This document shows positions 1-8,499 of a DNA stretch of 64,000 bases, one piece after another. Source of the stretch: Methylobacterium indicum. GTDB taxonomy: Bacteria; Pseudomonadota; Alphaproteobacteria; Rhizobiales; Beijerinckiaceae. How positions within the stretch are numbered: the first letter of the stretch is position 1; each line of letters starts with the position of its first letter. Both the position numbers and the translations under genes were made by a program. The stretch is from NCBI RefSeq assembly GCF_001043895.1, contig NZ_JTHF01000017.1:1-64000 (forward strand), written 5' to 3'. The notes beneath the pieces are model-generated. The model was given only the letters and a program-made list of their open reading frames with translations. It was not told the DNA's origin and did not search any database.

Positions 1-1388
1 TCACCGTGCGGGCCGGCGAGATCGTCGGGCTGATCGGGCCGAACGGCTCGGGCAAGTCGACGGTGATGAAGCTGATCATGGGGCTGGAGCGCCCGAATGG
101 CGGCAGCATCCGGCTCGACGGCACCGAGATCGCCGGCTGGCCCTCGCACAAGGTGGCGCGGGCCGGCATCGGCCTCGTGTTCCAGCATTCGCGGCCGCTG
201 CACCGCCAGACGGTGCTGGAGAACATCAAGCTCGCGCTCCTGCCCGACAGCCTGGTGCGGCTCTTCGCCGATGCCGGGGTCGAGAAACGGGCACGCGCCA
301 TCGCCGAGCGGGTGGGCTTAGGCGCCGTGATGGACCGGCGCCCCGGCACCCTGCCCTTCGCCGACCTGCGCCGGATGGAACTCGCCAAGGCGATCGCCCG
401 CGATCCCAAGGTGGTGCTGGTCGACGAACCGTTCGCCGGCCTCACCTCCGGCGAGGTCGCCGATTTCTCCGCCCTGATCCGCGGTTTTCGCGATGAGGGC
501 AAGGCGGTGCTCCTCGTCGACCACAACGTGAAGAGCGTGTCGGCCCTCGTCGACCGGGTCTTCGCGATGTATCTCGGCGAGCGCGTCGCCGAGGGCAGTG
601 CCGCCGAGGTGATGCGCAACGAGACCGTGCGCCGGGTCTATCTCGGCGGCAGCATCGAGACTGCGTCGCGGCCCGAGGCGCGCTTTGCCGGCCGGCCCTT
701 GCTCACGGTCGAGGGGCTCGACGTGCTCTACGGCAAGGCGCAGGCCCTGCGGCAGGTGAGCCTTCACGTCCACGAGGGCGAGTTCGTCTCGGTGGTCGGC
801 CTCAACGGCGCCGGCAAGACCACCCTGTTCAACGCCATTTCGGGGCTGGTCCCGCATTCCGGAAAGATCGGCTTTTCGGGCGAGCCGCTGGCGAAGCGCA
901 CGCCGGCGAGCATCGCCAAGGGCGGCATCGTCCAGGTGCCGGAGACCCGTGAGCTGTTCGGCGAGATGAGCGTACGCGAAAACCTCGATCTGGGCGGCCA
1001 GCACCTGCCCAAACCCGAGAGCGCGCGCCAGCTCGACTGGCTGTTCGAGCTGTTCCCGATCCTCAAGAGCCGCGGCGGCCAGATGGCGCGCACGCTCTCC
1101 GGCGGCGAGCAGCAGATGCTCACCATCGCCCGCGCCCTGATGATGAAGCCGCGCCTCCTGATCCTCGACGAGCCGACCCTCGGCCTCGCCCCGGTGATCC
1201 TCGAACAGCTCTCGAAGGCGCTGGAACGCCTGCGCCAGACCACGCCGATCACCGTGCTGCTCGGCGAGCAGAACGTCACCTTCGCCCTGCCCCACGCCGA
1301 CCGGGTCTACGTGCTGGAGCATGCCCGCATCGTCTGGGAGGGCCCGCCCGACCGCTTCGCCGCGGAGGCGGGGACCGGCTACCTGTAG
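1..1388 (+). CDS. Fused LivG-LivF-type ABC transporter ATPase (5' partial)
   Basis: The reading frame is open to the left edge, so the true start lies upstream; the first in-frame GTG (position 6) falls inside a conserved stretch just before the first Walker A and is not a credible start. Two complete ATPase domains lie in tandem. The first has Walker A GPNGSGKST, Walker B VVLVDEPFAGL and the switch histidine in LVDHN, and resembles LivG. The second has GLNGAGKTT, signature LSGGEQQ and LILDEPTLGLAP, and resembles LivF. LivG and LivF are normally separate subunits that power uptake of branched-chain amino acids, urea or amides through a LivHM permease; here they are one chain. The LSGGQ signature of the first half is degenerate (PFADLRRME), which is common in LivG. 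Substrate cannot be told from the ATPase alone; permease genes probably lie upstream. Confidence 0.9.
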   Translation, partial: TVRAGEIVGLIGPNGSGKSTVMKLIMGLERPNGGSIRLDGTEIAGWPSHKVARAGIGLVFQHSRPLHRQTVLENIKLALLPDSLVRLFADAGVEKRARAIAERVGLGAVMDRRPGTLPFADLRRMELAKAIARDPKVVLVDEPFAGLTSGEVADFSALIRGFRDEGKAVLLVDHNVKSVSALVDRVFAMYLGERVAEGSAAEVMRNETVRRVYLGGSIETASRPEARFAGRPLLTVEGLDVLYGKAQALRQVSLHVHEGEFVSVVGLNGAGKTTLFNAISGLVPHSGKIGFSGEPLAKRTPASIAKGGIVQVPETRELFGEMSVRENLDLGGQHLPKPESARQLDWLFELFPILKSRGGQMARTLSGGEQQMLTIARALMMKPRLLILDEPTLGLAPVILEQLSKALERLRQTTPITVLLGEQNVTFALPHADRVYVLEHARIVWEGPPDRFAAEAGTGYL

Positions 1389-1498
1389 GGGGCGGGACCG
1401 GCCGCCGGGGTGAATGCGAAAACCCTTGACTCGGGTTAAGGCGGCCGGAGACGAACCATCGTATTCAAAGCAGAACAACCACCTCATGGGAGAGCGGG

Positions 1499-1747
1499 AT
1501 GTCCTGCTACTACTTTCACTTTCAGGTGGGCGGCCGCCTCATCCGCGACACGCGCGGCGTGGAACTCGATGAGCCGGGCGAGATCGTCAACTGCTCGGCG
1601 CATATCGCGAATTTGCTGCGGCGGCGCGCCTGCCGCGAGCCGGAGTGGAAGGAGGCGATCATCCACGTCGAGGACAAGGAGCGCCGCTTCAGCCTGTTCC
1701 TGCCGATTGCGCGGTTCGCCGACGCGATCCCGCGCCTGCAGGCCTGA
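1499..1747 (+). CDS. DUF6894 family small protein
   Basis: This 82-residue protein begins MSCYYFHFQVGG and continues with the pattern aromatic - D - G/E-L-D seen in DUF6894, a family abundant in Methylobacterium and related Hyphomicrobiales. The Y-F-H start, the RDTRGVELDE segment and the single-domain size fit. A purine-rich GGGAGAGCGGG lies just before the ATG and supports this start. No signal peptide, membrane segment or catalytic motif is visible. The gene stands alone: it is separated from the ABC gene by about 110 bases and is convergent with flbD. Function is unknown for the family. Confidence 0.75.
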   Translation: MSCYYFHFQVGGRLIRDTRGVELDEPGEIVNCSAHIANLLRRRACREPEWKEAIIHVEDKERRFSLFLPIARFADAIPRLQA

Positions 1748-1891
1748 GGGAAGAACGCACCGCAACCGCGGCGGCGGACCTCCCCCCGCTGCCTCGATCT
1801 GTGCCGCCGCCGCGCGGCCCGGCCCGGCCGTCCCGACGATGGCGGGCGCCCCCCCGACGGTTCCCCGAGCACCGCCCGGGGCGAAACCGCC

Positions 1892-3265
1892 TCAGCCGTA
1901 GGCCGCCAGCATCCGGGTCTGGCCCGGCTCGGCCACCGCGATGCCGGCGCCGGTATACTCGTTGAGCTTGTTGCGCAGGGTGCGGATCGAGATCCCCAGG
2001 ATCTTGGCGGCGTGGGTGCGGTTGCCGAGGCAGTGATCGAGGGTGTCGAGGATCAGGTCGCGCTCGACATCCGCCAGCGACCGGCCGACGAAGCCCCGCG
2101 TCACCGCCTCGGCGGTCTGGACAGCCCGCGCGGCGGCGCCCAGCGCGATCGCACCTGTCGAGAAGGCATCGCCCTCGGGCGAGCGGATCGCGTCGGCGTC
2201 GATCTCGGGGCCGCTCGCCAGCAGCACCGCCCGGTGCAGGGTGTTCTCCAGCTCGCGGACGTTGCCGGGCCACGGGCTCTGGGTCACGAGGCGGCGCGCC
2301 TCCGCGGAGAGCGGCCGGGCGGCGAGGCCGTTGGCCTCGGCGTATTTGCGCGCGAAATGCTCGGCGAGGGCCAGGATGTCCGCCGGGCGGTCGCGCAGCG
2401 GCGGCAGGCGCAGGTTCACCACGTTGAGGCGATAGAGCAGGTCCTCCCGGAACGTGCCCTTGCGCGCCTCCTCGGCGAGGTTGCGGTTCGAGGTGGCGAG
2501 CACCCGGATGTCGACCTTCACCGGCTGGGTGCCGCCGACCCGGTCGATCACCCGCTCCTGCAACGCCCGCAGGAGCTTGGCCTGGAGCCGGACATCCATC
2601 TCGGAGATCTCGTCGAGGAGCAGCGTGCCGCCGCTCGCCTCCTCGAACCGGCCGATGCGCCGGGCCACCGCGCCCGTGAAGGCGCCCTTCTCGTGGCCGA
2701 ACAGCTCGGATTCGAGCAGCGCGTCGGGGATCGCCGCGCAGTTCACGCTGACGAAGGGCTTCTGCGCCCGGTTCGAGCGGGCGTGGACGTGGCGCGCCAG
2801 CACCTCCTTGCCGGTGCCGCTCTCGCCGGTGATCAGCACCGAGGCGTCGGAGCGCGCCACCTGCTCGGCGAGCTTGACCACCCGCTCCATCGACGGGTCG
2901 CCCCACACGAAGGAGCGGGCATCCGACGCCACCGCCTCCAGCACCGCCGCGATCAGCTCGGGATCGGGCGGCAGCGGAATGTATTCCTTGGCCCCCGCCT
3001 GGATCGCCGCCACGGCGGCCTTGGCGTCGGTGCCGGTGCCGCAGGCGACCACCGGGGTGCGGATGCGCTCGTCGGCGAGCGCCGTCACCAGCACCCGGAT
3101 CGGCAGCGACACGTCGACCATGACGAGGTCGGCGCCCTTGGCGCGCAGCGCGTTGAGCCCCTGCTCGATCCCGTCGGCCTGGGTCACGGCGGCGCCGCGG
3201 CTCATGGCGATCCGGGAGGCGGTGATGAGTTCGCCGTTCAGGCGTCCGATGATCAGCAGCCGCAT
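1892..3265 (-). CDS. flbD: FlbD-type sigma-54-dependent flagellar transcription activator
   Basis: The 457-residue product has a receiver-like domain (about 1-117), a sigma-54 AAA+ domain (about 125-345) with Walker A GESGTGKE (147-154), GAFTGA (194-199) and Walker B GTLLLDEISE, and a C-terminal Fis-type helix-turn-helix (about 400-445). In Caulobacter FlbD activates late sigma-54 flagellar promoters and represses fliF. The receiver keeps an aspartate in MVDVSLP but has IIGRL where classical receivers have an acidic pair, so it may not be controlled by ordinary phosphorylation; atypical receivers are known in FlbD. It is the last gene of the fliF-fliG-fliH-fliN-flbD operon. The ATG is preferred over a GTG three codons upstream because GGAG sits eight bases before it. 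Confidence 0.93.
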   Translation of the reverse strand: MRLLIIGRLNGELITASRIAMSRGAAVTQADGIEQGLNALRAKGADLVMVDVSLPIRVLVTALADERIRTPVVACGTGTDAKAAVAAIQAGAKEYIPLPPDPELIAAVLEAVASDARSFVWGDPSMERVVKLAEQVARSDASVLITGESGTGKEVLARHVHARSNRAQKPFVSVNCAAIPDALLESELFGHEKGAFTGAVARRIGRFEEASGGTLLLDEISEMDVRLQAKLLRALQERVIDRVGGTQPVKVDIRVLATSNRNLAEEARKGTFREDLLYRLNVVNLRLPPLRDRPADILALAEHFARKYAEANGLAARPLSAEARRLVTQSPWPGNVRELENTLHRAVLLASGPEIDADAIRSPEGDAFSTGAIALGAAARAVQTAEAVTRGFVGRSLADVERDLILDTLDHCLGNRTHAAKILGISIRTLRNKLNEYTGAGIAVAEPGQTRMLAAYG

Positions 3266-3318
3266 GGCGGGCACTCCGTGGCGTCTCGTGTCGGTCGGGA
3301 TGCGGGCGGGACCGGGCC

Positions 3319-3669
3319 TCAGCCGTCCACCTTGACGATCTCGGTCATCGTCACGCCGAGGCGCTCCTCCACCAGCACCACCTCGCCGCGGGCGACGAGG
3401 CGGTTGTTGACGAAGATGTCGATCGCCTCGCCGACCTTGCGGTCGAGTTCCAGCACCGTGCCGGGACCGAGGCGCAGGAGGTCGCCGATCGGCATCCGCG
3501 ACGACCCGAGCACCGCCGAGACCATCACCGGCACGTCGAAGACCTGCTCGAGGTCCGCCGCCGACTTCGCCGCCACCGGCGCGTCGCGCATCGTGCTGGC
3601 CGCCGCCGTGTCGAAGGCGAGGTCCGCCTCGTTGAGCTGGGGCAGTCCGAGATCGTTGTCGGAGGACAT
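3319..3669 (-). CDS. fliN: Flagellar motor switch protein FliN
   Basis: The 116-residue protein ends in a SpoA domain (about residues 38-114, from DLEQVFDVPV to MTEIVKVDG) with the hallmark P-I-G-D-L-L-x-L-G-P-G-T-V-L-E-L-D pattern and the NNRLVARGEVV loop. FliN forms the lower part of the cytoplasmic C-ring, binds FliM and FliH, and takes part in torque reversal and export docking. The start is set at MSSDNDLG; the frame is open further upstream but that stretch is arginine/serine-rich and overlaps fliH coding sequence. It lies 73 bases downstream of fliH and 53 bases upstream of flbD, inside the fliF operon. FliM is not in the window. Confidence 0.95.
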   Translation of the reverse strand: MSSDNDLGLPQLNEADLAFDTAAASTMRDAPVAAKSAADLEQVFDVPVMVSAVLGSSRMPIGDLLRLGPGTVLELDRKVGEAIDIFVNNRLVARGEVVLVEERLGVTMTEIVKVDG

Positions 3670-3742
3670 CGGGGTTACCTTTGGGGACGAAGCGAGAGCG
3701 GAAAGACGTCGGAGAGGCGAAGAAGGGCCGCAGCGTGCGGCG

Positions 3743-4375
3743 TCAGGCGGGTGCGAGGGCGGCGAACACCGCCGCCTCGATGGCCGCGCGGTCGCGCACC
3801 ACGCCGCCGTCGGCCCATTCGATGCGGGCATCGCCCGGCGCCAGGCCGGGATCGCCGAGCACGATCAGGCGGCCGTCATAGCCGCGCTCGCGGGCGAGCC
3901 GCGCGACCTGCCGCTCGGTCTCCTCGACGAGGTCGTCGTGGACCCGGATCGCCAGGTGGGGCACGCCGCGCAGGTGCTGGAGCGCGCGGCCCGCGGCCTC
4001 GGCGATCGCCGCGACCGGCTGGCTGTCGAGGGCGGCCCCGGCGATCTTGCGCCCGAGCGCGACGGCGAAATCGAGGGCCTGGGCCTCGCACGCGGCATCG
4101 CGCTCGTCCGCGGCGGCGATCATGCCGGCGGCGGCGGCCGCGACCCGGTTGAGGGCATCGGCGAGGCGGGCCTGGACCTGCGCCTCGGCCTGGGCGCGGC
4201 CCTCCTGCAGGCCGCGGGCGAAGGCGGAGGCTTCCGCCGCGGCGCGGGCCGAGGCTTCCGCTTCGGCGGCTGCCTGGGCCGCCGCGGCGCCCGGCGCGCC
4301 GGGATCCTCCCGCTGCGGCTTGCCGCCGGGGGGGCTGAAATCGGTATCGAACAGGAAGCGCCGGATCTGAGCCAT
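3743..4375 (-). CDS. fliH: Flagellar export apparatus stator FliH (FlbE-like)
   Basis: The 210-residue protein has an alanine- and glutamate-rich, coiled-coil-prone N-terminal half (about 28-90) and a C-terminal FliH/V-type-ATPase-E-like domain (about 95-205), including the ALGRKIAG helix and the VLGDPGLAPGDARIEWADGG segment typical of FliH. FliH holds the export ATPase FliI and links it to FliN at the C-ring. Its place between fliG and fliN matches flbE in the Caulobacter fliF operon. Its ATG overlaps the fliG stop codon (TGATG), which implies translational coupling. The middle is low complexity, so domain borders are approximate. Confidence 0.88.
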   Translation of the reverse strand: MAQIRRFLFDTDFSPPGGKPQREDPGAPGAAAAQAAAEAEASARAAAEASAFARGLQEGRAQAEAQVQARLADALNRVAAAAAGMIAAADERDAACEAQALDFAVALGRKIAGAALDSQPVAAIAEAAGRALQHLRGVPHLAIRVHDDLVEETERQVARLARERGYDGRLIVLGDPGLAPGDARIEWADGGVVRDRAAIEAAVFAALAPA

Positions 4376-5424
4376 CAGTAGACCAGCTCCTCTTCGGCGC
4401 TGTTCTTGGCGATCATGATCTCGCCCTTCTCGGCCAGGTCCTTGGCGAGGTCGGTCATCTTCGACTGGGCCTCGTCGACGTCCTTGAGACGGATCGGCCC
4501 GAGCGAGCCCATCTCGTCCTGCATGTTCTTGGCCGCGCGGCTCGACATGTTGGCGAAGAAGAAGTTGCGCACCGGGTCGGAGGCGCCCTTGAGCGCGCGC
4601 GCCAGCACGTCGCGGTCGACGCTGCGCATCAGGGTCTGGACGCTGCCGGCATCGAGCTTCATCAGGTCGTCGAAGGTGAACATCAGCTGGCGGATCTTCT
4701 TCGCCGAGCCGCGATTCGCTTGGTCGAGGGCGGTGAGGAACCGGATCTCGGTCTGGCGGTCGAAGGCGTTGAACACGTCGGCGAGGAGTTCGTGCGCGTC
4801 GCGCCGGGTGGTCTGGGCGATGGTCGAGACGAACTCGACCCGCAGGATCTCCTCGATGTGGCGCAGGGCCTCCTTCTGCACCGTCTCCATCCGGAGCATC
4901 CGGTTGAGGACGTCGATGGCGAAATCCTCCGGCAGGATCGTCAGCACCCGGGCGGCGTAGTCGGAGCGCACCCGCGACAGGATCACCGCGACGGTCTGCG
5001 GGTACTCGTTGCGCAGGAACGAGGCCAGGATCTCGGGGTCGATCTGGGTCAGGCTGGCCCAGACCCGGCGGCCGGAGGCGCCCTTGACCTCCGCCATGAT
5101 CACCGAGACCTGCTCGGGCGGAAAGATCTTCAGGAGGAGCGACTCGGTGCGCTCGAAGCTCGAGGTGATGCCGCCGCTCGCCGAGAGCCGCGACACGAAG
5201 TCGATGATCAGGTGCTCGACCACGTCGGCTTCGAGCGAGCCGAGCTGGACCATGGCGTGCGAGACCTTCTTGATCTCGTCCTCTTCCAGCATGCGCCAGA
5301 TCGGCGCGCCGTCCTCGTCGCCGAGCAGCAGCAGCAGCGCGGCGGCGCGCTGGGTGCCGGGCATCTCGGCGTAGCCCGCGGCCCCGGCGGTCGGGAGGGT
5401 GATCGGCATCGGGGTCGCGGCCAT
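4375..5424 (-). CDS. fliG: Flagellar motor switch protein FliG
   Basis: The 349-residue protein covers the three FliG parts: N-terminal domain that binds FliF (about 20-110), middle domain (about 115-200) and C-terminal domain with charged torque helix (about 205-340). The middle-domain EHPQ motif that contacts FliM is present as EYPQ (residues 140-143, in LRNEYPQTVAVIL). FliG couples ion flow through MotAB to rotation. The gene lies 101 bases downstream of fliF and overlaps fliH by one base. Length and domain order are normal for the family. Confidence 0.96.
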   Translation of the reverse strand: MAATPMPITLPTAGAAGYAEMPGTQRAAALLLLLGDEDGAPIWRMLEEDEIKKVSHAMVQLGSLEADVVEHLIIDFVSRLSASGGITSSFERTESLLLKIFPPEQVSVIMAEVKGASGRRVWASLTQIDPEILASFLRNEYPQTVAVILSRVRSDYAARVLTILPEDFAIDVLNRMLRMETVQKEALRHIEEILRVEFVSTIAQTTRRDAHELLADVFNAFDRQTEIRFLTALDQANRGSAKKIRQLMFTFDDLMKLDAGSVQTLMRSVDRDVLARALKGASDPVRNFFFANMSSRAAKNMQDEMGSLGPIRLKDVDEAQSKMTDLAKDLAEKGEIMIAKNSAEEELVY

Positions 5425-5525
5425 GACGTCGGGTCGTCCTCGGTCGAATTGGGGAGGCGGAGGGGGCCGGCCGCGGCGCGGCGGGCCCCGCGGTGCGGGT
5501 CAGCGGTCGTCGATCCGGATCCGCG

Positions 5526-7187
5526 TCAGCGGTCGTTGATCCAGGTGCGGAGCACCTCGACGGTCTCGGTCGGGTTGGACTTCACCACGTCGACCACGCG
5601 CTCGACGGTCTGGGCCTGGATCTTGCCGTTGATCTTGGCGAACTCGACGAGGCGGCCGGCCTGGCTCTCGGGGATCGCGATCTCGGTCGGCATGGCGGGC
5701 TTGGCCGTCCCGCCCTCGACCGCCATGACCCGGCCGCTGGCATCGGTGAGCACCGTCACCTGGCCGAGCGCGAGGGCGGGCGTCTCCGAGGCGACGACCT
5801 TCGCCACCAGCGGGCGCACCACGGTCATCACCACCACGAGGCCGAGGAAGAAGAGCACCGTCATCTCGGCGATGCGCAGCACGTCCTCCTTGGTCGGCTG
5901 CAGGAACGACGCGAGGAGGCCGGGCTCCTGCAGGTCGGGCACCGCCGGGGTCTCGGCGAAGCGCAGGTTCACCACCTCGACCTGGTCGCCCCTCGCCTTG
6001 TCGTAGCCCACCGCGGTGCGCACCAGCGCGGTCAGGCGCTCGAGCTCGGGGGCGGGCCGCGGGGTGTAGACCGCCTTGCCATCGGGCCCCGCCGCGTAGG
6101 TGCCGTCGACCAGCACCGCCACCGACAGGCGCTTGACCCGGCCGCCCTCGTTCACCTCCGTGCGGGTGACGCGGGAGATCTCGTAGTTCGTCGTCTCCTC
6201 GTTCTTGTTCGAGGCATCGCGCGGGCCCTGGTTCTGCTGGCCCTGGTTGGCGCCCGGCAACTCGTTGCCGACCGTGACGCCGTTCTCGTTGCCCTGCGTC
6301 TGCTGGGTCTCGGTGCGGGTCTGGGTCGAGCGCACGACGCGGCTCTCGGGATCGAAGGTCTCGGAGCGGCTCTCGATCCGGTTGGCGTCGAGCTCGGCCG
6401 TGACCTGGACCCGGGCGCGGCCCGACCCGACGATGCCGGCGACGATCTCCTCGACCTGGTTGCGCAGGCGCCGCTCCAGGCCGGTCTGGCGCTCGTCGAG
6501 GCCGATGCCCGCCTGGTCCTCGGCGCCCCGGGCGCCGTCGGCGAGGAGCCGCCCGCGCTCGTCGACGATCGAGATGCGCTCGGGCTTCAGGCCCTCGACC
6601 GCCGAGGCGACGAGGTGGCGCACCGCCCGGACCTGGCCCGGATCGAGGTCGCCAGCGAGCCGCACCACGATCGCGGCGCTCGGCGCCTCGCGGTCGCGGG
6701 AAAACAGCCGCTTCTCGGGCAGGACGAGGTGGACGCGCGCCGCCTGGACTCGGCCGATCGCCCGGATCGAGCGGGCGAGCTCGCCCTCGAGCGCCCGCAG
6801 GTGGTTGACGTTCTGGACGAAGCTCGTCGACGAGAAGGCGTCGCCCTTGTCGAAGATCTCGTAGCCGACGCCGCCGGCGCTCGGCAGTCCCTTGGCGGCC
6901 AGATCCATGCGCAGCCGCGCGAGGTCGGCGCGGGGCGCCATCACCGTCTGGCCGGCATCGCCCCGCATCTCGTAGCGGATGCCCCGGGCTTCGAGGTCGC
7001 GCACCACGGCGCCGGCATCCTGCACCGAGAGCTCGCTGTAGAGCACGCCCATCTCGGGGCGGGAGACCCGCAGGATGACGAAGGCGAAGAATCCGACCAG
7101 CGCGAGGGTCACCGCCCCCATCGCGGCGAGGCGCGAGGGCCCCAGCTTCGTCACCAGATCGAGGACCGGCTTCACGACGTCACGCAC
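5526..7187 (-). CDS. fliF: Flagellar MS-ring protein FliF
   Basis: The 553-residue protein has two membrane segments (about 20-40, AVTLALVGFFAFVIL, and about 434-456, MTVLFFLGLVVVMTVV) flanking a large periplasmic part with the conserved GVGYEIFD and VNHLRALEGELARSI segments and the RVHLVLPEKRLFSR strand. A Gln/Asn-rich linker (about residues 295-330) interrupts the periplasmic region, as in many FliFs. The C-terminal tail (KSNPTETVEVLRTWIND) is the FliG-binding motif. FliF builds the inner-membrane MS ring on which switch and export gate assemble. It is first in the operon; a CtrA-like box lies 50-70 bases upstream of the ATG. Confidence 0.97.
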   Translation of the reverse strand: MRDVVKPVLDLVTKLGPSRLAAMGAVTLALVGFFAFVILRVSRPEMGVLYSELSVQDAGAVVRDLEARGIRYEMRGDAGQTVMAPRADLARLRMDLAAKGLPSAGGVGYEIFDKGDAFSSTSFVQNVNHLRALEGELARSIRAIGRVQAARVHLVLPEKRLFSRDREAPSAAIVVRLAGDLDPGQVRAVRHLVASAVEGLKPERISIVDERGRLLADGARGAEDQAGIGLDERQTGLERRLRNQVEEIVAGIVGSGRARVQVTAELDANRIESRSETFDPESRVVRSTQTRTETQQTQGNENGVTVGNELPGANQGQQNQGPRDASNKNEETTNYEISRVTRTEVNEGGRVKRLSVAVLVDGTYAAGPDGKAVYTPRPAPELERLTALVRTAVGYDKARGDQVEVVNLRFAETPAVPDLQEPGLLASFLQPTKEDVLRIAEMTVLFFLGLVVVMTVVRPLVAKVVASETPALALGQVTVLTDASGRVMAVEGGTAKPAMPTEIAIPESQAGRLVEFAKINGKIQAQTVERVVDVVKSNPTETVEVLRTWINDR

Positions 7188-7237
7188 CCGCCAACCGAAG
7201 CCGGAAGCGGCCCCAGGGCAAAAATTGCCGGGTCGTG

Positions 7238-7254
7238 GTTATGACTTGGTTAAC
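7238..7254 (-). promoter_or_regulatory. Putative CtrA-binding site before fliF
   Basis: Read on the minus strand the site is GTTAACCAAGTCATAAC, which fits the CtrA consensus TTAA-N7-TTAAC with one mismatch (ATAAC). It lies 51-67 bases upstream of the fliF ATG. In Caulobacter the homologous class II fliF operon is switched on by CtrA. The proposal rests on one site and on the neighbouring sciP gene. Confidence 0.55.
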
Positions 7255-7278
7255 GCGGCAGCAATTGACGTGCGCGAA

Positions 7279-7322
7279 CCCGGGACGCCCGCGGCTTCGC
7301 AAGCGAAGCGGGGCGTCCCGGG
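7279..7322 (-). terminator. Long perfect hairpin between sciP and fliF
   Basis: A 12-base perfect stem (CCCGGGACGCCC paired with GGGCGTCCCGGG) encloses a second self-complementary stretch (GCTTCGCAAGCGAAGC). It follows the sciP stop by about 70 bases and precedes the fliF promoter region. Without a T-run it is not a textbook intrinsic terminator, but position and strength suggest it ends sciP transcription or insulates fliF. Confidence 0.6.
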
Positions 7323-7392
7323 CCTGTCGATCGGACGGGGCCGGAGGCGCGGGCTCCTGGCGCGAGGCCGGGCCGCGACGGGTCGGCGGGTC

Positions 7393-7668
7393 CTACTGCC
7401 GGTAGTGCTGGATCCGGGTCGTGCGCAGGCCGGCGAGGCCGTGCTGCTCGATCGAAAACTGCCAGCTCAGGAATTCCTCGGTCGTCAGCGTATAGCGCTG
7501 GCAGGCCTCTTCGAGGCTCAGGAGACCGCCGCGGACGGCGGCCACCACCTCGGCCTTGCGCCGGATCACCCATCGGCGGGTATCGGTGGGCGGTAGGTCC
7601 GCGATGGTTAGCGGGCTTCCGTCCGGGCCGATGACGTACTTCGCCCTCGGGCGATGCGGTTCGGTCAT
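7393..7668 (-). CDS. sciP: SciP-type CtrA inhibitor (DUF1153)
   Basis: The 91-residue protein contains the whole DUF1153 domain: PPTDTRRWVIRRKAEVV, GGLLSLEEACQRY and LTTEEFLSWQ, ending in RTTRIQHYRQ. In Caulobacter SciP (small CtrA inhibitory protein) binds CtrA in early G1 cells and blocks recruitment of RNA polymerase at CtrA-activated promoters; it also has a helix-turn-helix. The start at MTEPHRPRAKY gives the family's usual length; the longer frame upstream would run through the promoter. It sits beside the fliF operon, as sciP does in Caulobacter, and a CtrA-like box precedes it, consistent with a negative feedback loop. Confidence 0.9.
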   Translation of the reverse strand: MTEPHRPRAKYVIGPDGSPLTIADLPPTDTRRWVIRRKAEVVAAVRGGLLSLEEACQRYTLTTEEFLSWQFSIEQHGLAGLRTTRIQHYRQ

Positions 7669-7730
7669 GATACGCTCTACACTCGACTGACCTGTCGAGA
7701 CCGAAGCTAGGGACCCGCGCTTAAGATTGG

Positions 7731-7745
7731 TTGAATCATTTCCCT
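7731..7745. promoter_or_regulatory. Weak CtrA-like box before sciP
   Basis: TTAAGATTGGTTGAA on the plus strand has the TTAA-N7-TTAA spacing with one mismatch. It lies 63-77 bases upstream of the sciP ATG, where an activator would be expected. Weaker than the fliF site. Confidence 0.35.
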
Positions 7746-7780
7746 CGCATGTGATTCGTAATCCACAGCAATCCACCGAA

Positions 7781-8458
7781 TCAGTTGCTTGCGGTCCCAC
7801 CGATCGCCTCGACGCTGCTGAGGGCCACGGTGCGGTCGCCGATGGTCAGGACCGGTTCGGCGCCCGAGACGTCCACGCTGGAGATCGTCCCGGAGATCTT
7901 GGTGTCGACGGAGACGGCCGCGCCGGTGGCGTCGAGGGCTTGGACCTTCAGGGTGTACTTGCCGTCAGGGGCGAGCTGCCCGGTCGAGCTACGCCCGTCC
8001 CAGGCGAAGCTCTGGCTGCCGGCGGCGAGCGCCTTGGTCTGGGTCGCCACCACGTTGCCCTTGGGATCGGTGATGGTCAGGACCGCCTTGGCGGCGGCCC
8101 GCGCCGGGTCGAGGGTCCAGGTCGCCTTGCCCTCGGCGAGCGACGCGGTGGCGCCGTCCGCCGTCACGGTCTTGCCGATGAGGCCCGAGGCGGTCGCGGC
8201 CGCCGAGGCCTTGCTGGCGGTGATCAGGTTGCCGAGCTGGTCGTTGGTCTTGAGCTGCTGCTCGACCGAGGCGAACTGCACCAGCTGCTGGGTGAACTGG
8301 TTGGTGTCGAGGGGATCGAGCGGGTTCTGGTTCTGCAGCTGCGTCGTCAGCAGGGTCAGGAACTGGTTGAAGTTCCCGGCGATCGTGCTGGCGTCGCTCG
8401 ATGTCTTGCCGGCGCTGGCGCCGGAGAGGCTGGTCAGGCTGCTGATGCCGGCGGTCAT
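7781..8458 (-). CDS. flgD: Flagellar hook-capping protein FlgD
   Basis: The 225-residue protein carries the FlgD N-terminal signature FNQFLTLLTTQLQNQNPLDP followed by LDTNQFTQQLVQFASVEQQ (about residues 28-75) and the FlgD Ig-like/FLG region (about 105-180, with the FAWDGRSSTGQ strand). It caps the growing rod and hook so that FlgE can polymerise, and is exported by the flagellar secretion system, hence no cleaved signal peptide. It follows fliK by 41 bases on the same strand, and the two form a likely late-class operon under the sigma-54-type promoter upstream of fliK. Confidence 0.95.
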   Translation of the reverse strand: MTAGISSLTSLSGASAGKTSSDASTIAGNFNQFLTLLTTQLQNQNPLDPLDTNQFTQQLVQFASVEQQLKTNDQLGNLITASKASAAATASGLIGKTVTADGATASLAEGKATWTLDPARAAAKAVLTITDPKGNVVATQTKALAAGSQSFAWDGRSSTGQLAPDGKYTLKVQALDATGAAVSVDTKISGTISSVDVSGAEPVLTIGDRTVALSSVEAIGGTASN

Positions 8459-8499
8459 CGGGACCTCTGTCTGTCACGCGTCATCGGGATGATCTTCTT

